DNA of 64,000 nucleotides from Ifrita kowaldi (lineage: Eukaryota > Chordata > Aves > Passeriformes > Cinclosomatidae). The stretch is taken from assembly GCA_013398055.1 (NCBI GenBank), contig VZRS01001745.1, forward strand, positions 65,581 through 129,580. The letters run 5' to 3'. A program made the position numbers and the translations under genes. Of the stretch, positions 24,701 through 37,200 are shown one piece after another (the first letter of the stretch is position 1; each line of letters opens with the position of its first letter). A model generated the notes under the pieces. It saw only the letters and a list, made by a program, of their open reading frames with translations. It was not told the origin of the DNA and ran no database searches.

Positions 24701-27700
24701 AGGTCTCTAGAATGTCCTCAGATTCTGGGGTTACATATCTTATCCCATAAAATGAGAGAACAAAATTGCTTCTCCTGAATAGGGACTTTGATAAGCACTT
24801 TGTGGCAACATGATAGTAACCACAATGGATTTCATCTTTCTTATTTCAATGTTTTTGATATGTATTTGGATGAAAGCCTGAGTTGGATCCTGTCTCAGTT
24901 TATTAATAATCAGAATAAAGACACAGTGAAATGAATTAGGACAAAAAATATTGAAGTGTGGAGGCCAGGTCACAGGCTGAAGAATGCCAAAGACTGTCAC
25001 AATGAGCCATGTGTTGTGTCAGCTTAATGCATCTGTTAGTGTGGGGGTTTTGCTGATAATTTTTTAATGGTTTAAAAAAGAGGAACTAATTCCTTCATTG
25101 TGGACTTACATTGTGGTAGAAATTAATTTCTGCACAAGCTTGGATAAAATTAGGTGAGAGTGACGGTGACTTGGCAGCTGCTCACAGGAACTGTGCTGTA
25201 TGTATAGAGTGACCTAGAAAAGGTGTAGTCGTGCTTGAGAGAGAAACTGGCATCTGCTATCAAATGCATCAGGGGAGGAGCAGGGGTGGAAATGATAAGC
25301 AGATAGAAAAAAAATCAGTGGGGTTCTGAATGTGGTGGGACTTTGAAAGGTAATGTGGAAGTACAATGAGGTTAAGCATCAAGGGGAGGAATAGCAAGAG
25401 AGAGAACCTTACTGCTTGAGGGGTGCAACAGGGAGGTGGAAGAGTACATGATGATGACTTCTGAGGTTGTGTAAAACCTACCTGGAACTTTAAATGTCAT
25501 GGGACAGATTCTGCACTCACTGTTTCAGTAGCTTTTAAAGTCCAAATACTACTATTATAATGATGGTATTTTATGAGTAAGCTACTCAGTGTGTTCAGAG
25601 ATTGCTGAATTTCCTTGTACTTATCTGTCTGTATTTTCAGTTACAAATTAGTATTTTTGCAAAGCTTGAGAATTGTCAGGTGCTGTTAACATTTTTCTGT
25701 AATGCTGAAAATACCCTGAAACTTGATTTTCATGTAGAGAAAAAACCAGTTATTTTTGTTTAGAACTTTATTTATGTTTGTCCTTTGCTTCCTCGTTTGG
25801 CTTTGTATTGAATCAAGAGAGCTTCAGCTGAAGAGAATGGTGTCTTTCTGCTTATTACGTAGAGAAAGCTCAGACATGATTGAATTAAATTCTTCTTTTT
25901 TTTGATCCATGGAATGCTCCTTTTTCTCTGTAACTGGTGGTCACTGGTTTATTGTCAGATGGTAACGGTTGCACATTTCCTTTGTTGGACTTTCTTCATT
26001 TTCCTTTCCTATTACTCTACAAAGATAACCTGGCCTGGATTTTTGTGGTTTGTGTTCTGTTCTCTTCACAGAGAAGAGACTTATTTATCTGCCAACATTT
26101 TTATTATTTTACTTTCAATTTAGCGTTGATACCTGTGCCGTACATCCTTATGGTCCAGTGTTCTCAGAGAGCACTTACAACACACTAATTAGAGGTGGGG
26201 GGCCACGGGGAAAGGATTTAATGAAGCTGAGCATGAGCTCCTTTTATATTTCCTCTGTGAGATCCAACTAATTCTGTTGTTGGGATCTTCTTCACTTGAA
26301 TTTCTGTTAGTGTTTTCTGGTCCCTGAATAATACAGTGACTGGGTAACATTAAGCCCCACATCAATCAAAGTATTTCCTGTTTTCTCATCCTCTTTGTCC
26401 TCAATGACGTGCAACTGTGATTTAGAAAAAAACCAAGGTGTGATGGAAAATACAGCTTTCAAAAATGAAGAAGACAAAGGCAGTTTGGATGAACTCGTGT
26501 TTAGACCTTCTTAGACATCTTTACTTGGATGCAGGGATAGGGAGGCGGATTTCAAGAGATTTTATGCAAGAGTGAAAAAGGCTTGCAAACCTGAGAGGTT
26601 TACCGTTCAATATTATGAGATAGAGACAGGAAGCAAGATTTGGAGAGTAAGCATGTTGTAAACAAAGAAGCTGAGGATAAAACTATGGTAAGCTGCTTTT
26701 CTTGAACTACTCTGCCTCGTTCAGACAGAGCATTTAAAAACTGTGAATGACTGTTGTTTCATCTCATCTCCGACACAGGATGTTCAAAGACCTTTAAATC
26801 CCCAGAAGGTGAGGGAGAAAAGACAAACTAGAGAAGAAGCAAGTAGGAAGGAATAATCTATTTAATCTAAAAGCTTTCTGGAAAGCTGTGCTTTGAATAA
26901 CTGGTGCATATTTATACTTCTGTGGTTCCCCCTAGGCAGTCTATCCTCTCTTGACTGGCTGTGAAATTCTGACTTTGGCTTCCTCTTCTGAGATACAGAA
27001 GCCATATCAATAGCTAGATACTGTGATCAAGATGATCCTGTTTTCCTCCCCATACAGGAATTTTAGGATTTAATATATAATTTCAAATTACATAGACTAA
27101 AGCCAGCATTAGTCAAAGTAAACCATATGCAGCAAAAAGAATTCCATGTCCATACTTCTGATAGAAATACACAGCTCTACTCTGCTAACATTATTTCTTT
27201 TACCAACTACCTGAGGGATGAAGTAAGTTGGTTACTACTGTTAGCAGAAAACTAAAGACAATTTTTTTTTTTGGTAAGCAATGCTGTAAACACGTCAGTA
27301 TCTTTTTATATATGCTGAATTCTGCTGCTTTCCTGTCTGGTAGTAGCTCAGTTTCCACTAAGAACAATAATTCTTTCTCATAGCCCTAGGAAGGGAAAAG
27401 TAATTGGACATAACAAACTTTTAGAGGACTATTTAATAACAAGAGCAGTTTTTTGAGGGCCATTGGAAGTTTCTATTTCACAATTTTTTCTACACGTGAA
27501 CTGAAAAGTTACTTGAAAACATTTTGAAGATAAACCTGTAACTTCCAAATTGTTCAGTTTTTTTTTTCTCCATGATTTTATTCTAACATGTATAAGGTAA
27601 TAAGGTCTCATGATAAGATGAATTTTGGCATTGGTTTAGTTTGTAGTGAGACTGGGGGAAAAGATTGAAAAGTCAAACCTTCGCTGCATGGCATCCTTAG

Positions 27701-28657
27701 CTCTGAATGGCAGTGTTTATTAAGCCTCCACTTCTTCATTTTGTCAAGTTTTACTGTAAATGTAGTTTATAACAAGATTTTCTAAAATCTCTTGCAATTC
27801 ATATTACATAAGTTCCCTTTCTATGTATAATAAATAAAATAATGAGTTATTATCACATTGTCCTGCTATACCCTGTTCTCTGACAACAATGGAGTATTCC
27901 TGAAAGCACTTCCCAAGTAAGCTAGCTGTCTACTGTCTATGATAATCAGCTGTAATGGCACATAGGCAGCTGGTTTGCTAATCCTTTGATTGCAGTATTA
28001 GTTTGTCTCAGAGATTGTGAAAACCTGTCTGATCCTGTAAATGTGTTTAGTGAATATTGTAGAATGAATTAAATCTTGCCTTAAGACTCTAAAACACACA
28101 TTCAGGTTATGAGTTGTGTATGTTCTGGGTTTTTCCCTTTTCTGATAGCTATGTTTATATTTAAAGGGGAAAAAGAAAAAGCCATGTCTGTCCTAAAACT
28201 GCTTAGCAAAACATTGCACTTAAATTCATTTAACACTGGAAGGATTTGTATTTTAATCACTAGCAATTGTCCTTATCTGGCTTATCACCCTGTCAAGTAA
28301 TTTGGGCTCAGATCAGGATCACTTATTTACAGAGAGATTGCAAGTAAATTTTCCTGTATTAAAAAGTACAGAAAACCTACTTTGTAAGTACATATGGATT
28401 ACGTAAAATATGCAGTATTCTGTACAACCATGTATTTTTTATAAAGAAACATGACTTAAATAATGCTTGTGCAAACATGAGTATTTTTCAATGTTACACT
28501 TTAATTTTCATAAATTAGAGCCAGTTTGCTAGGAAATAAGTACATGAGTTAACAAACCTGATCTGAATTTATTTAAAGCTGCTATTTAAATGTTTGCTGC
28601 AAGTTATATTGCTTTCTAATGTTTCTAGTTCAAATTAAAGAGAAAAATTTATCAGTT
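18701..28657 (+). other. Probable BMPR2 intron 1, middle part; no gene seen
   Basis: This is AT-rich non-coding sequence. It contains the inverted repeat at 19177-19213, homopolymer tracts (A12 near 21300, A-run near 22862), and a short GT run near 23750. Open frames are at most 114 codons and unrecognisable. No transposon family could be identified with confidence. Confidence 0.55.
19177..19213. repeat. 17-bp-arm inverted repeat with 3-base loop
   Basis: Arm 1 (19177-19193, aactgttcctaaaatac) and arm 2 (19197-19213, gtattttagaaacagtt) are reverse complements at 16 of 17 positions, separated by aca. The single mismatch is C opposite A on this strand, which becomes a G-U wobble if the minus strand is transcribed. 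The loop is too tight for a classical microRNA precursor. Possible origins are a palindromic transposon remnant or a cruciform-prone site. Confidence 0.85.
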
Positions 28658-28760
28658 CACAGAATCATAGGATTGTTAATGTTGGAAGAGGCCTCTTAAG
28701 ATTAGTAAGTCTAACCATTAACCCAGTACCTCTGTGTTCACCACTAAACTATGTCCCCAG
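28658..28760 (-). mobile_element. CR1 non-LTR retrotransposon fragment (3' end)
   Basis: The stretch starts cacagaatcatagg, the reverse complement of the short terminal repeat that ends avian CR1 elements. It then follows the familiar order of CR1 3' sequence: a GTTGGAAGAGGCC-like block, a TCTAACCATTAACCCA block, and CACCACTAAACTATGTCCC. The element is therefore on the minus strand and heavily 5'-truncated, as most avian copies are. The right boundary is approximate. Confidence 0.8.
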
Positions 28761-29907
28761 TTATAACTGAAAATGTTCTCAGTAGTGGCTAACAAAGTGT
28801 TTGATCATAGCTTTATTTCAAAAGACACCAAATCAACTAAGTAATATTTGTTCAATGTCCCTGTAATAAATGTATATGACACCTTGTGGTGTTGAAAAAC
28901 TAAAGTCTTTCAAAAAAAGGGAAAACCTAGAGGAAACCACCTCTTCACTGGTAAATTCTGCCATTGCAGAGCCTCTATGCTTTTGCGGTTTTTTTGGTTG
29001 TCATAATGAGATTTGGCGTTGTTCCTTCCTTACTAGTCCCAAATGCCAAGATGCTGTTTGTGCTTATTTCCTGCCCTTTAAGTAGGTCTGAATCAGAAAG
29101 GTTCAAACTCTCCTGGACTGAGATGCTGATCTTGTCTGTGTCTGTGGTAGAGAGCTGCAGTGTGTGTGGGGGAGCCCCTGCACAGTCTGGCTCTGTGCTC
29201 ACCCCTGCAGCAGCTGCTTGGTGGGTTAGACTGGCTTGTGACCAGAAGAACCTGATGTGTTCTGCTCACACTACTGCTGTGTCTTGTGAGATACTGTAGC
29301 CTGTGCTACCTGAGGTATATATATAGGGTGAGGAGTTCAGATGGTGTTTTGAGCGTAGCTCCAGCCATCATCCTCAGGTGTGCAATCCAAAATGTTAAGC
29401 AAGTTGATCACAGTCTTTTCCTTGAGTGTCTATTTTGGGAGTGCCCTTTTCCATGTTTCCTGTCATTAGCATCAACAAAGATAATTAAAAACAATCTTCT
29501 TCTGTTTAAATTTTTTTTGTTTCCTTGTCCCCAGAAGTTTGTTTCCTTGGTGTGACATACTGTACTTCAATACGTGAAAGCCAGTCATTGAAACAAGAGT
29601 GTTCAGTAACCTGGGCTTGTCTGCATGTACCAACCATGCCCTTTTTAACTGCCTAAGTTTAGAGATCAGAAGTTAATGAAGAGCTTGTCTTGACTAGACA
29701 CTGATTTTTTTCTGACTATACAAAGTCTGCAAATGTTTGCCTATATCACCTTCCTAGCCAGTGAAGTTGGTTTTGGTACAACAAAGATTTAAGTGGAAAA
29801 GAATAAATGCATAAAGAAAATGTATGAGTTGATTTTAAATAGTTCAGTGCCATGCCCATAAATTTCTAACAATTTAAGCACTGTAACATCAAGAAATATA
29901 TGAACAG
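28761..29907 (+). other. Probable BMPR2 intron 1 between CR1 and LTR; no gene seen
   Basis: This is unique-looking AT-rich sequence. Open frames of up to 111 codons (28964-29299) show no recognisable feature. A TATA-like run, gtatatatatagg, occurs near 29313 without other promoter evidence. Confidence 0.5.
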
Positions 29908-29912
29908 TGACC
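29908..29912. repeat. Target site duplication, left copy
   Basis: The five bases tgacc directly precede the TG of the LTR and recur directly after its CA end at 31218-31222. Confidence 0.9.
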
Positions 29913-30077
29913 TGTAGCGGGTTGAATTTGCTAACCGGGCAGAAACACTAAAAAAGTGTAGTGGTTTTGGTTTGAAATATGGATCACTTACTGATTTTTT
30001 TTGTGTGAGATAAAAATTAAAAGAAACAAAAACAAAGCAGTCACAAACTTTAAACAGCTGTGATACAAAGAAAGGGT

Positions 30078-30083
30078 TTTATT
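30078..30083 (-). terminator. Possible LTR polyadenylation signal
   Basis: AATAAA is read on the minus strand (tttatt on plus), about 165 bases before the left LTR end. It would fit an LTR in minus orientation. I see no AATAAA on the plus strand within the element. Confidence 0.35.
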
Positions 30084-30711
30084 ATTAATAGAATTAAAAG
30101 AGAAAGAAAAAAACCCCAAGAAGTTAAAACTAACTTCCCCCCTCCTTCAGCACTTTTTTCTTTTTACTCAGCTCACACAAAGGATAACAGAACATGGGAT
30201 TTCAGTCAGAGCTGCAATTTTTGAAAAGTCTTTTTCTCATGCTTAAGGGGAAAAAAGGGTTTTCTTTTGCTTTACATGGTTCCCAAACTGCCACCAGCAG
30301 CAAACCCGCCCGGAAAGAAACAATCTGCTGTGGTGTAAAACATCTCTTCTATGAAAAATCTTACAGTTCATCACATGGGGTTATTAATCTTTTTTAAGGA
30401 TGAGTTATTTTGGCCTGAACACAAAGGCTTTCTTCGTCACGAGTCTCCAAAAGCCCTTCACTGCTTCTACACAGCCTGGCATGGGCACTCTTCACAATTT
30501 TCACGGGCCACACGTGAATTCTTCATCCCCCCATGTACTTTAAATGAATTTAAGAGACAAACAGTTTGTGATATTACAATTTCTTACCACGGCATACAAA
30601 AAGTATTTTTAAGCTGCGCGCGAGAAACGCGGCACCGCCCCTTTTTTTCTCTTGTTGCCATTTTCAGCTCCGTTTCACAGGACTCACTTTCTTTTTCTCT
30701 CTAACTCTGAA

Positions 30712-30723
30712 GCCGCCATGTTG
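30712..30723. promoter_or_regulatory. YY1-like site within the LTR
   Basis: gccgccatgttg closely matches the reverse complement of the YY1 consensus (CAAGATGGCGGC), with one difference. YY1 sites occur in many retroviral LTRs and housekeeping promoters. Occupancy is unknown. Confidence 0.5.
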
Positions 30724-31023
30724 AAGAGTGTTCTTGTTCAGGCTTTATGATAGAGAAAGCCTCGCTCTCTTTGTGCTGCTGGCTGCATGGTGTTTTCTTC
30801 AGTTCGGCACAAAGTGTCCTGGCTGCAGACAGGAGGCTCCGCTGGCTCTCGCTGGCTCCACCGGCTCCGCCCTGAGAAGGGAGAGGGACCCGCCGGTCCC
30901 GAGAAGCCACGCTGGATGAGTTTAGCTGTAAGGCAGTTCATAGCTGGCTCCAGCTGCCTGCAGCTCTGGGATAGTTCTCCCCGCCAGTGACCCAGAGTTC
31001 GTGCTGCGGCGTTGAGAAAAGGG

Positions 31024-31038
31024 GAGAGAGAGAGAGAG
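31024..31038. repeat. (AG)n run inside the LTR
   Basis: This is a short simple run of alternating G and A within the GC-rich part of the LTR, next to C/G-rich tracts at 31039-31100. Confidence 0.8.
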
Positions 31039-31136
31039 CCAGGGGCCCCGGCCCGGCCTGACGGGGCCCGGAGGGGCCCGGAGCCCCCCCCACCTTCCCG
31101 CAGGCCGGCCGGAACGAAAGAGAGAGTCCCGCCTTT

Positions 31137-31152
31137 CCACGTGGTTTAAATA
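31137..31152 (-). promoter_or_regulatory. LTR core-promoter candidate: TATA-like box plus E-box
   Basis: On the minus strand TATTTAAA (31152-31145) is directly followed by the palindromic E-box CCACGTGG (31144-31137), and then by a GC-rich leader. A TGACGC CRE-like word lies just upstream on that strand (about 31173-31168). The arrangement looks like a retroviral core promoter, but it lies only about 70 bases from the LTR terminus, an unusually short upstream region. Confidence 0.45.
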
Positions 31153-31217
31153 GGTAAATTGCGAGAAGCGTCATTAGTCCAAAAAACTGTCCATCAGCTC
31201 AGGGTCAACCCACAACA

Positions 31218-31222
31218 TGACC
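31218..31222. repeat. Target site duplication, right copy
   Basis: tgacc directly follows the terminal CA of the LTR and is identical to the left copy at 29908-29912. Confidence 0.9.
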
Positions 31223-34200
31223 TCTGTTCAATGGGCTGATAACCTTGAAGTCTTAACAGAAGCAAAAGTCAATATTTTCTGGTTTTGACCAGTTCAACAA
31301 ACACCATAAATACCTTTAGCTGACAATTCCTTCCATTCCTGCTCTCAGTTAAGGAACACAAAGTAGGAGTGTTTGAAGTAGGTCCCAAGTTCCTGTAGCA
31401 GCCCATAATCTCTTACTGGACCTTGATAATAGTCTGTCCTCTGCGTGAATTGGGTTTCACCTTGCACTGGCTGTGTTAAGGTGCCTGGGGAGCTGTCATG
31501 TTTACCATGCTCTTGACTCAAGATAACGATGGTTCGTGGGGCATTCTGTGGCATACTAATAAATGCCTTGAAGAAAAAGACTCATGATGTTTTTGAACTT
31601 AAACATATATTCTGTGAGGAATTCTGGAGAGGTGAGAAGCTTCATACCCTCATAAAGTATGTCAGGGGAGAAGCTAGTTTCTGCCTTTTGCTGCTCATGT
31701 CATTTTCTTCAGTGTTTGAGATTTCAAAGCCAAATAGATTATGCTTCTGTCTGAGGGCAAAACATGATTATGATTCTGGAGCTAAATTTCCTTACAGCTT
31801 CAAGTCGAAGAGTATTCGCCAGTTTTCAAATGTTTCAGCATATTGCCAGTAGTGTAAGCTTCCTAAAAATGTTTATAGGAAAAATTTTTGTAATATGCTG
31901 TAGGAGACAGGCTGTATGGGTACTATCTTTCTCCAGATGTAAGCTACTGAAAAGTTCTCCAGAAAGTGTTGCAGTAATATCTGCAGTAAAAGTGGCATCC
32001 CTGCTAGGTAGAAAAGTGCGTGAGCTGTGTTAGGGGATTAGCAAGTAGCAGATCTTTTTTAGAGGGAATGTAAAGCAGACCCTGAAATAAGCAATTTTGC
32101 TGTGGAAAGTCTGTTACATCTGAGTTTGGGGGATAAATACCACATCATTAGTTTGCTTTACTGTTGCTTTTGCTGCAGAGTTTCCTGTGTTATTCCATGC
32201 AGATACTTTACTCTGACAGCCCAGATAAACAAAAGCCAGACACTCATACCCAGAAAAAAATCCCTGAACTCCAGTCTAGGGCAAAGATAAAGAATTCAGG
32301 CTTTTTCAGTTCCATGAATAGGCACTGGCCACTGGAAAAGATTATGTGTGACTAAGGCTGTGGTGATTTCTATTCTGACATAATTGCTAAACAGTAACAT
32401 GAATTTAGTTATTTTTTATTTGAATGGAGACACAGTCATTTAGGAAGTGAAAAATATATTAAAAAATAATTGGAAAAATGCTAGACTTGTTTAAATCCTG
32501 TAATTTAGTCACTCATTCAGATTAAATGTAGACTGGGATTTTTCCAGGAGACCTTGAGAAGTTGGATGTTGAAAATCCTGCCGAATCAGTGAAGGCCAGC
32601 TACTTCCTTCCCTGTGCTTTTCCAGAAATCTGGGTTTTAATGACCTTTCATGTGTGTTGGACTAATTCTTAAATTAAGTGGGAGGTATACATTAAAGATG
32701 GCTTGCAAAATACTTTTTGTTCAAAGTTTTTCTTTTGCTCTACATTGTGAATCCGTGAGTAGATTCTCTCTGAGCTGATTCAACTGTGTGTAAAGACTGG
32801 AATTCCTGTTTGCTCATGAAGTAAAATAAGCGATTGTTTCATCTTGAGACAAGAAGACAGTGCAAATCAGTCAATGTGATTTGAAGCCACAGGGATGCTT
32901 TTTGCCATGTGAATCCTCACAGAAAATCATCATATTCCAACTTTATTTGGAAGATCTAAGATTATCTTAAAATAAGACAAGCATTTGGAGTTGAGGGTAG
33001 GTTTTTTTATGGTTTGTCCTCCACTAATGTGTTTAGATTAGATTCTCCCTTAAATGAGTGTCAAACATATTCTATGATTTGACACTTTTATGGTATTGAA
33101 TGGTGTAATCATGTTTTGTGCTAATTTGCTTCTACTTTTGAGTATTTGAGCTTAACAGCTTTTTCAGAAGATTTTTGAATGTGCTTGGACCCTTGTGTTT
33201 CCATATAGAACACACTGACTGGATTTTGCTTTAATATGAAATGAAAAGTTTTTGAAAGTGGCTCTAAGTGGAAGACTGATGACAAAGATGAGTGTTTTAA
33301 AGCTTAACAAAGTGAATGCTAAAATGCCATGACATTTTACTATTTTTACAACACCAAGAAACCTGCTGCAGTCTCTTGCTATAAAGCCTTTAACTGTTTC
33401 TTAAGTGCCAAGTTTTGTGATAAAATGTCATCAGTCCTGTGTAATCATTGAACTAAGATACTGTTACAGGTTTTTTTTTGACATACCAGAGGGGTTTTTT
33501 CACAGCTAGCAGGTGATATATTTAGGAATTTCATATTGGTCAGATTGATAACCTTTTCTCACTACCTTTTTGTTATATGCCTTTTGTTTTAATTCTGTCT
33601 TGTTAAAAATCAGTGGGAGTTTAGCAGAGGGGGAAGAAGATGGGAGGAAGAAACCTGCTGAACTAGACAGACTTATACAATAAAAACAAATGTCCTAACT
33701 GTGTATCTGCTGAACACAGCTATACAACAATGTTAAGGAAAATGCTGAATCACTGTGAGAGGTAGATTCTTTTTCTTGTTTAGTTGTATACATTGTGGAA
33801 GAGATATTGTAAGGTGGGAGAAGCTCTGATTAGTGGCCCCAGTAAAGGTAGTCAAAGGTCAACTTGTTATGGCCATAGTTGAGACTTCAGGACACTTGGG
33901 TTTAATTCTGCAGTTTGACCTTCTCTGACCCTGGCTGAGTCAATATCCTTATTACAGATTCAGCTCGAATCTCTTCCCATATCAGCTGAAAAATGCTCAG
34001 CCTCTTGATGTAAAGCAGTATTAACTGTTCAAATTCACTTGACACTCTTGAATTTTGACCCAAAACACAGGTGTTGGTAGCTTTTTTGCCACTGTGTCTT
34101 GTGCTCGTACTAGATGGATAAAATTTTGCATCTGTAGTAATAATGTCTGGTTTGGCTGAGGGTTGCACTGCAAGGTGGTCTGGTGGTCCTCAGAAACATT

Positions 34201-37200
34201 TAGAAAGTTGTAGAAATAAGGCAATGACACGGTTTATTGGCAGAAAGCTCAGGTATTTTTTCATAAAATCTGGCAGTGTTTGGGAGCTACATAATTTGTC
34301 AGCTGCTAGCAATAAATCTCTGCCATCCTGGTTCTTTGCTGCGTGGCTTCTGTTGCGTAAGCTGGGTTCTTCTAAGGCAACACTTCCTTTGAGAGAAAAT
34401 TTGGGTAAAAGGAGAACAAGGCCTTCAGTACAGAATTTGAGTTGACAATTCACTTTTTGGCCTCTTCGTACATCTCTATTTACATTAATTCCAGTTAGTG
34501 AAATTCCTGGTGTGGTGGATGCATCTGGGCAGAGGTGTATAATACTAATGTAAGGCTGCAGGAGGGGCATGTGTTGGTAGCTGGGGGCAGTGAGGCTGTG
34601 CCAGGAGGGTCAGCTGGTCCCAGGTGGGGCCCCGTGGAAGCCACAGACTATGTACTAAAGCAGTCTGAGGCAGCAGTGCCTGAGTGGGAAACAAAGTGTG
34701 AACCTTGTGCACAGCATGACTCCATACAGCTGCCACGTAATCTGGCTCTGTTGCACTTATTTAGTGCTAGCAGACCACTGGTTCTTCAGAATGAAGCTGA
34801 AACACCAAGATACCCGAGGACTGTTGAAGAAAACAGGAAAAGGCTGGTGTCTCCGTCAGTGCTGGTAGCCTTGATCAGCCCACAACACTGTCTTAGAAAG
34901 TGGGCAAGGAAAGAAAAGAGATTTCAAATTCACTTGCTTGCTTGAAGGCTAGATTGAGGAGAAGGAAAGACCATGTATATCCATGTACAGAAGAAAGACA
35001 CTTGAATTTTCTAGTCTGTTTGGAGGGCAAAGGACCTTGTAATGAACATAAGTTATTTTGTCATCTGCATGTGCAGTCAATCACTTCAAAATGGGTATCA
35101 GTTCTAGCATTCATTTTAGTTTTGGCACTACTTCTCAGTCAAAGCCTGGCTCTATGTAATTGCCAGCATTTGAAACTGTGATCTTAGTCAGCAAAAGCAG
35201 ACAAAACCAAAATAATTTTCATCAACGAAGGCTAAGGACATGCAGTACTGTGAACAGATTATTCCAGATTTTAACACTGAGTATAAACTGTAAAGAGTTT
35301 ATTGTCAAAATATATTTACAGTCTATCTTGAGGTACATATTATGTCCTGTAAAATAGTTAATGATTGTGGTCTTTATTTCCCCTCTTTTTCTTAAGAGGA
35401 GAGGAAAATATGTAAATTTACCACAGACGTAAATTTCTGAAGCATTTTCCTTTACTTTCCTGCCTCCTTCCTAGAAGATCTGCTGTATTCTCTTGTGCAA
35501 ATTTCCATTATTTAATCTTCATGTCTTTAAAATATTAGTCCAGTGCTTGTGTTTTGGAGCCCATCTGAAGGACTACTGATATGGAAGTTCGCTGTAAAGC
35601 AATAGGCTGTGCAGCCTGCCCAACTAAACATTCCCTGGCTTTGTGTTGCACTGTGCTGCTCCTGACCTCTTGCTCAGAAAGTCTCCAGGCCATTTCTGGT
35701 TGGATTAGACTTTCATGCCCTCATGCCTAATCCTTAGGCAGACAATTTATTTGTTTTTTTGACCACTCAGTGCAGATCCCTGCTGTGCAGTTGGTCAAAC
35801 ATGCTACAAAACAGAATACTGGAAGTGTAAATACATGGAAGATTACCAGTAGTTTAGCTTTTTTTCCTCCCACTCTAGGTTGGTATTGAGGGTGGTCTGT
35901 CTGGAGAAGCATGACTTCCTTCAAAAGACATCTGCTTATGATATATTTTAATATAAGTGGATACACATTTAGAAATACTTGTAATTAAAGCCTCTGAGGA
36001 GAAAAAGTTAAGAAAAGCAACATCAGAATTTTTGCTAAGTGATGATTTCTTCAAGATTCTGTTTCTCTGTACATCACACCAGAATTCAGCTATCAGTATT
36101 TGAAAAGATACACTCAGAGGAGCCTCCTGATGTACACCTTCCTTATAATAGCATGTGTCTTCATAATGCAAACTATCTCATAACCCTGCCTCAAGGGCAG
36201 TGATGTTTCCCCCTATTGTGTGAATAAAAGAACTCCACAGAAAGCTGACAGGGCCAAAATAAAACAGGTTTTGTGTCTATGGCTGTTCTGATGAAAATCT
36301 CACTAATTGAAAGGACAAGTTAGAGAAAAAATGTCGATCTTTGAAAACAAATCTGTTGCAGTGTACTGAGATTCCCAGTTGAATGTGTGGTGGCCTGTAT
36401 TTAAAGAAATCCCATTACAGGCAAACAAATGCTTGGAAACCTTTTTCATTTTTTGCCTTTTTTTTCAAGTCGTCACCTATATGGACTTAAAGGCAGTTGG
36501 TGTAATTACCAGCATGGTGCCCCTGTGTGTGGTCTGTGATGCCAGCAGGTCTGTTCTTGTCGATTGCGTGCAGGTTTGTCTTCAGTCTGTTATCTCAGAT
36601 TCTTGTATTTGTGACTGTTGAGTCACAAAATGTTTTGCCTGGCATTAATCATAAAGTGGCAAGTGTTTTATTTATCTATCTTTAATCCCAATGATTAGAC
36701 CATGGAGTAGCATTCGATTAACATTTGTGTCTTTTTTTTTCCTTCTTTTCCCCCTCCCTTTGCACTTGATGTGAATTCTGTGTACTGCATTGAATAGATG
36801 CAAGGTCAGGAAGCATCAGTTAAGTACTAATGGAACTGACTTCCGATGCTATTAGTGAAAACATGACTCATGTTCTAAGGATTTGCAGTTGGATTCCTGT
36901 AACTTTTGGTATTTCTCTTTCGTTGTTTTCAGTAGTTGTTTTCCTAGAACACACAGTGATCGTGAAAGAATTACTATATTAAAAACAGTAGCGGCATATT
37001 CATTTGTTTAAACTCATCGTGGTATGGATAAATTGTGTATTAGTTGCATATGGCATGTCTGACACAGTAGATGCACTTGTAATTTTCTTCTGATCTTTGC
37101 TGTTCAGAAATACCTTTAGTGAGGGAGAAAAGGCAAATATTCAAATGGTAAGCATCTCAGGGTATTTTTGTAGTGAACAGACAGAATTATCTGAAGAACA

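Larger units (their letters stand above)
29913..31217. mobile_element. Solo endogenous-retrovirus LTR (about 1.3 kb)
   Basis: The element begins tgtagcgggttga and ends tcaacccacaaca. These 13-base termini are inverted repeats at 11 of 13 positions and have the canonical TG...CA ends. A perfect 5-bp duplication (tgacc) flanks it, a length typical of some ERV classes such as ERVL-type. There are no gag, pol or env-like frames inside, so it is a solo LTR left by recombination between two LTRs. The interior is AT-rich on the left and strongly GC-rich from about 30.6 to 31.13 kb. Orientation is unresolved: on the minus strand there is TATTTAAA next to CCACGTGG near one end and AATAAA at 30083-30078 near the other, favouring minus. 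The plus-strand start also fits avian LTR termini. No host gene is broken by it. Confidence 0.92.

Noticed and set aside
25446..25465. tgatgatgac followed closely by ctga, considered as a C/D-box snoRNA
   Set aside because: The two boxes are only a few bases apart and there is no terminal stem or guide segment.
30701..31174. GC-rich block with several overlapping frames, considered as a CpG-island promoter or first exon
   Set aside because: It lies wholly inside the solo LTR defined by its termini and target duplication, and the frames have no known domain.
33060..33090. attctatgatttgaca, resembling the terminal octamer repeats of a plus-strand CR1
   Set aside because: The sequence upstream does not follow CR1 3' sequence convincingly; an octamer alone is too short.
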